A DNA stretch of 64,000 nt from NCBI GenBank assembly GCA_963693285.1, contig OY848923.1, positions 3,172,038 through 3,236,037 of the forward strand, in the 5' to 3' direction. Origin of the DNA: Xestospongia muta (taxonomy: Eukaryota > Porifera > Demospongiae > Haplosclerida > Petrosiidae). Positions 24,701 to 34,523 of this stretch are shown one piece after another; the stretch's first letter is position 1, and each line of letters begins with the position of its first letter. The notes beneath the pieces were generated by a model that searched no databases, had not been told where the DNA came from, and saw only the letters and a list, made by a program, of their open reading frames with translations. The position numbers were made by a program, and so were the translations under genes.

Positions 24701-27010
24701 GTAGTCAATAGTGATGCTGCAATAGGAAATATCCCTAAGATTGGTAATCTTATCTTGAGTAATCTAACACTTAACCCAGTGAAGACATCTGATAGTAAAA
24801 GATATTACTGTTCTGTGACATTTAATGATTTAGGAGTCAATGATGTTACATTCAGAGATCTTAGTGTTCAAAGTAAGTTATTTGTTGTGAAATTAAAGTG
24901 AATATGGCTAATATGTTTTCCATAGTCCCTCCACCTTGTATGGTTATCACACGTAGTCCTTTCAATCTACCTATCTATGAGAGTACTAACTTTAACCTGA
25001 CCTGTACTGGTACACTACCCAGTGTAGTGGATACAACAGTGTCAGCTACTGTAGTCTGGTTTGATCCTCAAGGCAATATTATACCTGTTGAATCACGCCG
25101 TATGATCACTATTGTTACTAATAATGGAAAAAATGAGTTTGAGAGTACACTAGTGTTTCTACCAATTGATAATGGAGATCATAATAGTAACTTTAATGAC
25201 ACTGGAACATATACTTGTCAGATGATTATTGGTTCAAGTGATACTTTAATTATTAGTGGAACAAACAGTACTACTGACACAATAACTGTTCAATGTAAGT
25301 AGCATTTTTTTCATTGCTTATTTCATTTTCAATTTTAATGTTTCAGCTTTACCTGATATCCAGTTAAATATATCTACTGTTGGATCTACTGAAGTAGGTC
25401 AAAATCTCACTATCACATGTACTGTGAGAGTAGTAAAAAGATTGGTTGTCACACCAACAATTAAGATAATGAAAATGAACACAACAGACACATATATACT
25501 ACAAGATATAAACATTGCCTATACTGTTACCACTGATATTACTGGGCCTGAGACTAACTGGACAATATAATTTGAACCAGTGAGGTTTGAAGACAGAGGA
25601 GTATATATATGCAAAGCTAATTTTAATATGACTGGTGTTAATGGAAATGATGATCCAGTAACTGCTACTTATGATGCTCAGTCAAAAAAACAGGAATGTG
25701 AACTGATTGTTGACTGTGAGTTACATAATAACATTTACACTTATGTATTAAGAAGTTGTTATTATTTTGTAGTCCCTCCTGTGACTCCAAACATCTTTCA
25801 AAGTTATAAGGGAGTACTCTATGCTGGTACATCTTTTTTTTTCAGATGTGTGATCACATTAAATAATCTTGTGACAATACCTGTTATTGTGAGAATTCGA
25901 TGGACAAGAAATGGCACATCTGTTACTAGTGGTCTTTCAAATGTTGTTACTATCACAGAATATCTCATACAAATTAATTCTCTTCAATATGAAGCTACAC
26001 TTTATTTCAATCCATTAGATAATACTGATGATAGTGGAGAGTATTCCTGTAATTTTAATATACTATCTAATATCAGTGACTATGAGTATGTAAGGAATAC
26101 ATCAGTCAATACTAGCACTACTATTACTGTACAAGGTACATTATATATTTAATTCCATTTACACTGTACATTATCTAATCCAGTCATAAAGTGAACTTTA
26201 TCATATCATCAGTACTTTTCCTATATTTTTCTTATAGCAATCTCATCTCCAATAATGAAGATTATGACAACTGATATAACCAGACCTGGTGAAAAATATA
26301 ACATTACTTGTACTGTTGAAGTCATTGACAGACTTATAATGACACCAACTATTGTATGGATCAAAGCTAGTGTTAATACATCATTATTATCTGATGATCT
26401 AAACACTATCAGTGTACCATCAGTACTTAGTAATATCTCAAATACAATGTACTCTCTGTCACTGTTCTTCTCTTCACTTAATACCTCTGATGCTGGACAA
26501 TATACATGTCAAGCTACCATCACAGTGAATGAAATTAATGTCACAGTAACTAACACTAGTATACTAGACCTGCCATTACAAAGTAAGTATATGTTAGTAT
26601 TCAATTTACTTAATACTGAAAATACAAGTATTGATATTACTTAAAAATAACCAACCAAAAATTCTATAATACTGTTGGTAATTTTCTAATTCAAGCTATT
26701 AATTTACCATTTTTATTTTTTTCTTGCAGTTCCTACTCCTTATCTTGATGTCACTTTAACAAGGCAAAGTGACTATATAGCTGGTAGTGAACTGACTATT
26801 ACATGTGATATTATAATAGATCGTTACATAATGGTACTGAACGTCAAGGTGTAGTCACATATAACAGTGAGGATACTTGTGTTATAAACACTCTGAGTTT
26901 TCCTAAGACTTTTGCAAATGATTCTGGTACTTACTCCTGCCATGCTAAACTGTTTATTCCAGACTCTTCTGATATCATATTAATAAAAAACATTAGTGTT
27001 ATTTTGAGAG
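21746..27010 (+). pseudogene. Ig-domain exons 1-13 of the receptor-like pseudogene
   Basis: Approximate exons: 21,746-22,087; 22,140-22,513; 22,565-22,877; 22,932-23,252; 23,308-23,669; 23,720-24,023; 24,104-24,465; 24,531-24,872; 24,926-25,294; 25,347-25,715; 25,773-26,135; 26,238-26,582; 26,730-27,010. Exons 1, 4, 7, 9, 11 and 12 stay open and show good Ig cores, for example LTCTG, VVWFD and DTGTYTCQ in exon 9. Exons 2, 3, 5, 6, 8, 10 and 13 carry a stop, a frameshift or both. The exons resemble each other enough to suggest growth by exon duplication. Confidence 0.75.
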
Positions 27011-27065
27011 GTAAGTACAATTTTATTAGTATTGCATCACCCTTCATATATATATATTTATTTAG

Positions 27066-28531
27066 TTCCTAGAAATCCACATACAGCCATTGACATATCT
27101 TTAATAGTTGGACAGACTAACTGTACTATCTACTTCACTATTCCATTCATTGCCTATACACCTGAGATATATCATATCAACTATATTGGTATAGAATTAC
27201 AGAATACTTTAACTACTAGTTCTAGTCTAGTGGGTACTGACAACATCAGTTCTGTTAACATGATATATCAGATCATACTCACTGGTCTAGAGGAAGCTAA
27301 CACTTACAACTTCACTGTTGTATCTACTAACTGTATTGGTAATATTAGTACGGAAACAATGAACTTCTCAACTCTACCAGCTTGTAAGATTGTTTTGTTG
27401 TTTTGAAATTTAAAATGTTTGATTTTTTTCAGTGTCACTTGCTCCTCCAAGGAACCTTATCAACACAACCTACCTTCCACGTAGTGTTACATTAGACTGG
27501 GATCCACCTGTTAGAGTAGATCAAAATGGAGAGATAGTAGGATACAACTTGACTTTCATACAAACCAATGGAGCTCAAGTCTCTGGACTAACAGCTACTC
27601 AGAGTTCTACAAAGACAATGTTTACTATTCCAGTATTAGTACCATTTACTGAGTACACTTCTAGACTGTCATCTATTAATGTTGTGGGTGAAGGACCAGC
27701 TACACAGCATACCTTTAAAACAGCTCAAGATAGTAAGTTCACATTACATCATCATCTGGTCCTATTGGAGAATAAATATTAATATTAATATTTATTCTCC
27801 AATAGGACCAGATGATGTTCCTCAAGACTTTATTTCCATTCCAACCAAGAATGATGTGAGATTTAACTGGAGAAGCCCAATTATCCCTAATGGAATTATC
27901 ACACAATATAGATTAGTTGTTTTAGTCAATGTAGGTACTGACTTAATTAGAAGAATTACTAGATTAGTTGATGTGACCCTTAACCAAAAGTCAATATCTA
28001 TCATTGTTGATGGATTCTCAATCTATCAAAATCACACTGCTACTATTTCTGATACTACAGTAGTTGGATATGGACCTAATTAATGCTACTACTGAGGGAA
28101 GAACTGATCCTGATAGTAAGTATGTATCATTTAGTATCCCCTTTATATATATTTCTCTAGTATCTTCTGAACCAGTTCTTATTGTTATACCAGTTATTAT
28201 TAGCAATATTTTTGTTGTTAATACTATACCAGTAGTTAATGACACTGCTGGTAACCTTACTTGGTCTCCACCAATCACACCTAATGGATATATTAGTAGT
28301 TATAATATTAATATCACTGGTGGAGTTATTATGTCATTAACAGTTACTGCTGATCCTCATTTGAATTCTTACATACAAATTATTGGAGGATTACGTAAGC
28401 CAATGTATTATTAACTAGTAAATATATTGTCTTCACAGGTCCAGGTGTCCCTTACTATATATCAATTGGAGCAGTCAATGAACTAGGACAAGGACACATT
28501 ACATCAGTTACTGTCTTCACTAAAACTGAAA
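27066..28531 (+). pseudogene. FN3-domain exons 14-18 of the receptor-like pseudogene
   Basis: Approximate exons: 27,066-27,383; 27,433-27,732; 27,806-28,115; 28,161-28,394; 28,439-28,531. FN3 signatures include PPRNL with LDWDPPV and the INVVGEGPAT end in exon 15, and LTWSPPITPNGYISSY in exon 17. Exon 16 is frameshifted near 28,080. The intron between exons 15 and 16 is almost entirely the left arm of a palindrome. Confidence 0.75.
27750..27817. repeat. 68-bp perfect palindrome across a splice acceptor
   Basis: Two 34-bp arms meet without a spacer inside an AT-rich centre. The right arm contains the end of the intron, its AG acceptor and the first 12 bases of exon 16; the left arm is their exact reverse complement. 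Confidence 0.97.
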
Positions 28532-28585
28532 GTAAAATTCTTGTCTATATTGAATATAATAATTATTACTATTTTTGGCATATAG

Positions 28586-29067
28586 CTCCTTTGATTTCAC
28601 CCTATGGTATAGCATCACAGAGGTCCTCTGATGGTACTTCTATTTACATTGTATGGAGAAAAGTGTCACTAGAAGAAGCTCATGGTTTCTTTGAGTATAT
28701 TATAGTATTAGATGCTGTCAATAGTAGACATAGACAATCAAGTAATATAACTGAACATGCTTCATTTAATAAGACATCTATCAATGCAACTGGTCTAAAT
28801 CCTGAATTAACATACACACTTACTATGAGAATAGCAGTACAAAATGAAACAGGAGTAAGGATAGAAGGACCTACAAGTACACCAATAATAACTTCAGAGC
28901 CAATATATGACAATCCTTCTGATAATGTGGACTATGAGACACCAGTAGTCAACAATAATGTACCAGTGATTACAGAGAGAGATTATGTTAATGTAATACC
29001 TAAAGAATCTCAGCAAATAGAACCAATACATACTTATGTTAATATTGATAATGAACACAATAATTAG
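28586..29067 (+). pseudogene. Last exon: FN3 domain and tyrosine-rich tail
   Basis: Open for about 160 codons to the stop at 29,065-29,067. The first 110 residues form an FN3-like domain ending near GPTSTPIIT. The tail then carries YDNP, YETP, YVNV and YVNI. When phosphorylated, Y-x-N-x motifs bind Grb2-type SH2 domains, so a cytoplasmic signalling tail is suggested. No hydrophobic segment separates the FN3 domain from the tail, so as read the tail could not be cytoplasmic. Confidence 0.65.
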
Positions 29068-30751
29068 CTGAAGTGTGTATTTTTAAATTTATTATTGATA
29101 TACTTTTACACTTGAATGTATGTATTTAATACGGTTTTTCTTTTATAGTGATGTTAATTTCATTTTTTGTGAAAGAGTGTATAACAACCTATCAATTTAA
29201 TTCAACAGTTACATACTCTCTACTATCTTCAACAAACACTCTGTTTAATATTATCTCTTCTATCTCTAAATTACATACATATTTGTTCTATGATATTAAA
29301 TAGAACTTTCTTAGGCTGTCCCTCTGGGTTTTCAAAACAGATTCCAGTAATTCCAATGTTTCCTTATTTTGTCTTTTGCTTTCCCTTTTTCCTCCAGTAT
29401 CCTTATCACAAAAGGACAAATAAATAGAGGAGCATTATCTAAACTATTTTATATTTATCTACTGTTGTATCACCCTCTGTCCATTCAGGCCATATTAAAA
29501 TCTTTTTTTACTGCAGTGTCAGCAGTTCTGGAATAAGAGACAGAAATAAAAAACGTAATTTTGTAGCAAATTCTTACTCTTTCTTTAAATCAGCAGAATT
29601 TCGTTTACCAATTGGCACAAAAGATCTGCCAGGCATGGTTTCTTCCTCTTTTTTTTCCCTGAAGCAAACTGTTTCTCCGTTGCTAAGAACTAGAATAAGC
29701 GCCGACGGGAAACTAAAATTAGTCAATTAGACTGCTTGTAAAGAGCATGAAAGTCTTAATTCTTCAACTATTGACGTATGACTAAAACAGTAAAATTTTA
29801 TCAATATTCATGAATAGGCGTTGCAATTACAGATGACCATGAATAATAAGTACATGAACTCTACCACTGAACACGTCAAGATATAGACAGGGGGCACTGG
29901 GACAAGCTTAAAAGAAAATTAAACAACCTACCAGATGAAATAATTGACTTCCAAATGGTACTAATATATTGTTCTCTGGTTAGTCAAATATCTCTTAATA
30001 TGATGTGTTATAGATGATAATAGGTGGTTCAGACAGGATATGTGGATATACAACAACCACAGATACCTTTATTAAAGGCAATAGATGTATGACATTATCC
30101 ATCCACTTCTAATAGTTATCTCCTATATGTATTGTAGATAATGTAATTCCTAAAGTTGTGTGGCCTCTATGGTGTCCTACTGTATTTATCACTGAAGATA
30201 TAACGTCATTGAAATAGGATGAATGAATGGAAGATTTTAGTTATGATGTCATTCTATTTATAGACCAGGTGATTTAAATATATTAATGTTTTCAAAAATA
30301 TTTTACTGATCAAATCAACAACTTACTTATATTATATATTATTATTAATATAATACTCCTCTATAAAGAGTATTGGATATTCATTGGAACAAGATAAAAT
30401 AGGCATTGGTACATTCTTTGAAGTTGTGTTGACAGTATATTCACACCTCATACTACTTTTCTCTCTATCCAATGTAAGTCTCTCGTAAAATCGTCTCAAC
30501 TGGTTTTAGGATCTAAACTGACAAGACTTTTACACAATGTGGAAGAAAAGTATTCTTATGGAATGACCACAATATCAGAATTGACTGTACTCATCAAGTT
30601 TTTATGAAAACAGGGTAAAAGCAAAAAAAATTGTCAATATTCTTTTGTCTTGTCTTATTAGATGTAACACATGTATGATAATACCATTTAGAAACATGAG
30701 AATATTTGATGTTAAAACAGTTCCTATTGAATGTAAGTGAAAGTAGAGTAA
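29068..30751. other. Intergenic, no gene seen
   Basis: AT-rich DNA downstream of the Ig/FN3 pseudogene. No coding stretch with recognisable similarity was found and no strong repeat was noticed. Confidence 0.6.
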
Positions 30752-31590
30752 TTAACCTCGCTGTGCGTGGGCGCATTGCGAGGGTTACTGTAGTCTGTCA
30801 GTGTGTCTGTCTGTCTGTGTGTGTGTTACCAGGGCAATTGGCTTTGAACTGCTATAACTTGGCAAACATGGCACTGGTAGCCACTAAACTATAGTGGACA
30901 GTTGCAAAACTTCTGTACTTCTTAAGAATAGAGCTAAAAGGAGCGTCAAACAAACAAAAAGCTTTAAAAGTCTGAAAAACCTTTTAAAAAAGCACAGCTT
31001 TCAGGGAAGACTCAAGTATTCAATAAAACCTCCTGCATACAGCTTATGACATTTTCTAATTTTTTAAAGTGAGAATTTTTGCAAAAATATTTCTTTGGAC
31101 AGTTATGACAGTTTTACTAACATTTGGCAGTTATCTTGGTTGATACATTGAGCATGAGATAATAATACCATAGCTGTCAATTTGAGAATCACTAACTTTT
31201 CTAAAAAGTTGGAAAGTATTGGACCTTTTGTCAATTAGAGTGCAAAGTACCCAGTAGACGGCAAAATGTTTGTAGCTTTTCTCCCTTTGATTGAAGAGAA
31301 ATGTGAGTCATCAATAATTATCTTATCACGTGAGATATTTGTCTGTGGTCAGCTACAGGATCAGAAAATTAGCAATAGAAGTACTAGTTCTGACAGTTAC
31401 AATGGTTATTGAAATTAATAGTTAACTCTTTTATAGTCTGGTGGTATACATTACTTGAGAAGGCTAAAAAGAATAAGGAAATTTGTTTGGTAGTGCCTTA
31501 TGGCCAATTACTTTGCAAATTGGCCAGTAAGTTGACTATTGTCAGAGTAAAGCTGAGCCATTAATAATTTACCATACCTTTTGATAGTTT
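30752..31590. mobile_element. Non-autonomous TIR element (copy 2, degraded right end)
   Basis: Begins TTAACCTCGCTGTGCGTGGG, then the TGTCTGTCTG tract and GAACTGCTATAACTTGGCAA, as in the copy at 59,589. Blocks near 31,240-31,310 match 60,240-60,310. The right inverted repeat is not recognisable, so the right boundary is an estimate. Confidence 0.6.
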
Positions 31591-31805
31591 TATTTGTAAG
31601 ATTGACAAAGACCGACTTGGAAACAAAACTCAATGATATATCGAAAATGTAACAAAGAATATTCTAGATACACCATGTGATAGAATGTTCTAGCAAATCA
31701 AACATGTGCTCATACACTGAATATTCATGTACACAGATACCATACAAAAAACATTACATTATGTAAATACTCTGATCTTTAAATGCTCTTTTTCTACAGT
31801 CCTTT
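31591..31805. other. Possible decayed copia 3' end
   Basis: AT-rich DNA after the copia stop codon in the minus direction. A 3' LTR would be expected here, but no matching partner was found in the window. Confidence 0.4.
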
Positions 31806-33110
31806 TCACTTTATGTCAGATTGTTGGTGTAATTCCTTTACTCCGGCCATTTCTCTTAGTTTTATGAATCGTTCAGCATACAGTCCTTTTGTTAGCATAT
31901 CAGCAATCATGTCTTCAGTCTTACAGTATTGGACATCGATTTTTCTTTTCTTGACTTCATCTCTTATGAAATGGTATTTTATGGCAATATGTTTGCTTCG
32001 ACCATGAAATGCTGGGTTTTTAGTCATACATATAGCTGATTGGTTGTGTTCATTTATGATAGCTGCTGTAATTGACTCCTTCTGTAATTCAACAAGAAGA
32101 CAATTCAGGTAAATGGTCTCTTGAGCTGCAGATGTTAGGGACATATATTCAGCTTCGGCAGTAGACAACGCTATACATGATTGCTTTTTACTGCTCCAGC
32201 TAACAGGCACTTCTGACATTATGAATAGGTAGCCTGATGTGGAATTTCCATCATTAATATCTCCTGCCCAGTCAGCATACAAGTATCCTGTACATCTATT
32301 CCTGGTGAACTGTAATCCAAAGTTGGTGGTACCAACTAGATACCGAAAGATATGCTTACCTGCTCTCCAATGCTGTTCAGTAGGTGTTGCTGTAAACTTG
32401 GCAATGTTGCTCACAGCAAAGGCGATGTCTGGCCTCGTTCTTGTGGAAAGGTAGATTGGCTTTCCAACTGCAGGCTGATACAATTCTCCATCAACGCATG
32501 TCAAGTCATCCTTTGCTTTAGTCAGTTTCAGACTGGGGTTAACTGGTGTCTTACAGGTCTTGGCATTTTGCATACTGAAATGTGAAACAAGATTCTCTGT
32601 ATATGTTGGTTGTCCCATCCATATAGTACCTGCCTCAAGATCTTAGACAACTTTAACTCTTAAGAAATAGTGCAATTCACCGATATCCTTAATGTCAAAT
32701 CAATTAGCAATGGCATTCTTCACTTCAGCAATTCTCTTATCAGTCCTTCAAGCTATTAAAATAACATCTACGTAAACTGCAATAATGATAGGTTTTCCAT
32801 CAGTAGACACATATAAACATGGATCACCTTTTGTTTGTACAAACTTTATTGTTCTTAGATGATTATCAAGGGCAGCGTTCCAGCAGTGTGGTGATTGCTT
32901 TAGCCCATAGATGTTTTGTTTCAGTCGACAGACTAAATTTTCCTTACCCTCTTTAACAAAACCTTCAGGTTGTTTTATGAACACTTCTTTAGTTAATTTT
33001 CCTTTTAGGAATGCAGTCTTTACGTCCATTTGATGGAGTTTCATCTTCCCATGAACGGCAAGAGCTATAACTGAGCAAACAGATTCAAAATGAACCACAA
33101 GAGAGAAGTA
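31806..33110 (-). pseudogene. Ty1/copia element, 3' part (reverse transcriptase and RNase H)
   Basis: Downstream half of a copia polyprotein, cut off by the gypsy insertion at 33,111. A reverse transcriptase piece (33,098-32,748) carries MDVKTAFLKG and GLKQSP, but its catalytic Y-V-D-D reads YVDV. A 270-residue open stretch (32,618-31,806) holds the end of reverse transcriptase and RNase H, with STAEAEYMSL, NQSAICMTKNPAFHGRSKHI and the MIADMLTKGL end. The stretch between them is broken. The other half lies at 37,481-39,735. The element is dead through this mutation, several stops and the insertion. Confidence 0.92.
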
Positions 33111-33319
33111 TGATATCTTGTTACTTCACGTAGATATCAACTTAAAGTGGGTATATTTTTATAACTTTATAATTTGAGAACTTTAGAACTTTGTAACTGT
33201 TACAACAACATAAGAGAGTAACTTAAATACAAGTAGAATAAGCAGTGCTAACAAAAAGGTGTGCAGTGTGTCAATAACACTAATTAACAAGTCTACTAAA
33301 TTGTTGTTAACATATTACA
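33111..33319 (-). repeat. 3' LTR of the gypsy element
   Basis: Nearly identical to 37,239-37,480, apart from an internal deletion of about 33 bp near 33,268 and a few substitutions. The near identity means a recent insertion. Confidence 0.93.
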
Positions 33320-33335
33320 TTCCTCCCCAATTAAG

Positions 33336-34454
33336 TTAAGTAGTTGCTGCTGTTGGGGTTACATGATCATAATAAGTAAGTCTTTCAGGTGGTCTGCAAT
33401 TACGAGTAGGATACCGAGATTCTTTTTGAACTAGTTGTGGTTCTTCTGTTATGGGCTGTGATGGTAACATCATGAATGCGTCATCCGCAATAGTATTAGG
33501 TTGGTAATTACCATTCCATTTCCTAAGATGGTCAATGTGTCTTTTCCAACATAATCCTTGTTTTAGTTCAATTAAATATGTTAGTGGTCCTAATCTCTTA
33601 ACAATAACTCCTGGTATCCATTTTTCTCCTTGACGAAAATTTCTTGCCATTACGTTTTGTCCTACAATCATTTCTCTTGATGTAGAATGGTGATCATGGT
33701 GTCTTGCTTGTTCAGCTTGTTTTTTTACAACTCTTTCTTGAGGGTTAGGTTTAAGTAGATCAAATCGAGATCGTAAACTTCTGTTAAGAAACATCATACA
33801 TGGTGCTCTATTCGTAGTAGCATGTGGCGTCGTACGGTATCTAAAAAGAAAGTTAGCCAGGCGATACTGGAAACTTCTGTTACCGTTTGTGCTAGCTTTC
33901 ATAGCTTGCTTGAAAGTCTGGACAAAGCGTTCTGCTAAGCCATTCGATGACGGATGATAGGGTGAGCAGCGAATATGCTTCACACCATTTTCTTTGAGAA
34001 AGGTACTAAATTCTTCAGCTGTAAATTGTGGTCCATTATCTGAGACCAGTTGCTGAGGTAATCCATAAGATGAGAATAATCTTCGTAAAGTAGCTATGGT
34101 TGCTGATACGGTATTACTCGACATTTCAAACACTTCAGGCCATTTAGAGTGTGCATCAACTACGATTAAAAACATCTTTCCCTGAAATGGACCTGCGAAG
34201 TCAATATGGATTCTGTTCCATTGTGATGTTGGCCATGTCCAAGGATGAAGTGGAGCTACTGCCGGTGCATGCTTATGACTTTGACATGCTAGACATGATT
34301 TAACGAGGTCCTCAATATCTTTATCAAGGCCTGGCCACCACACATAGCTTCTTGCAAGACTTTTCATTCTTGACATGCCTATGTGCCCATTGTGTAGCTC
34401 TTCTAATACATAGCTTTGAAATTTCTTTGGAATAATTACACGTATTCCCCACAT
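33336..34454 (-). CDS. Gypsy integrase region (separated from pol by one stop)
   Basis: 372 open residues. An HHCC zinc-binding part lies at about 18-60 (HNGHIG, then CLAC). The catalytic core has D in HIDFAGPF, D in SDNGPQF and E in NGLAERF. The C-terminal part contains VMARNFRQGEKWIPG, and no chromodomain is recognisable. The enzyme inserts the cDNA copy into the genome. The open frame continues upstream past the first Met to a single TGA at 34,524-34,526, so it was originally part of one pol polyprotein with the preceding frame. Confidence 0.9.
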   Translation of the reverse strand: MWGIRVIIPKKFQSYVLEELHNGHIGMSRMKSLARSYVWWPGLDKDIEDLVKSCLACQSHKHAPAVAPLHPWTWPTSQWNRIHIDFAGPFQGKMFLIVVDAHSKWPEVFEMSSNTVSATIATLRRLFSSYGLPQQLVSDNGPQFTAEEFSTFLKENGVKHIRCSPYHPSSNGLAERFVQTFKQAMKASTNGNRSFQYRLANFLFRYRTTPHATTNRAPCMMFLNRSLRSRFDLLKPNPQERVVKKQAEQARHHDHHSTSREMIVGQNVMARNFRQGEKWIPGVIVKRLGPLTYLIELKQGLCWKRHIDHLRKWNGNYQPNTIADDAFMMLPSQPITEEPQLVQKESRYPTRNCRPPERLTYYDHVTPTAATT

Positions 34455-34523
34455 TATACAATCTCCCTCCAGCGTTAATTCTTGACTTCTCGTACTGAAG
34501 GATTTCAGTTCATCTGGAATTAC

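Larger units (their letters stand above)
21746..29067 (+). pseudogene. Multi-Ig, multi-FN3 receptor-like gene, 5' truncated and broken
   Basis: Nineteen exons can be read. The first thirteen each carry one Ig-like domain (cysteine, tryptophan, then D-x-G-x-Y-x-C). Five FN3-like domains follow, one of them split over two exons. Introns are about 40-150 bp, GT-AG and in phase 1, as in domain-shuffled adhesion receptors. The last exon ends in a tyrosine-rich tail. Lesions are many: in-frame stops at 22,420, 22,690, about 23,514, 24,665 and 25,568, and frameshifts near 22,256, 22,700-22,760, 23,530, 23,810, 26,830 and 28,080. No start codon, signal peptide or transmembrane helix was found. The intact version would be a cell-surface adhesion or signalling protein. 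Splice sites look preserved, so it may be a recent pseudogene or contain sequencing errors. Confidence 0.8.

Noticed and set aside
22129..28913. Minus-strand open stretches of 60-90 codons under the Ig/FN3 region
   Set aside because: They are antisense to exons with clear Ig or FN3 cores and show no similarity of their own.
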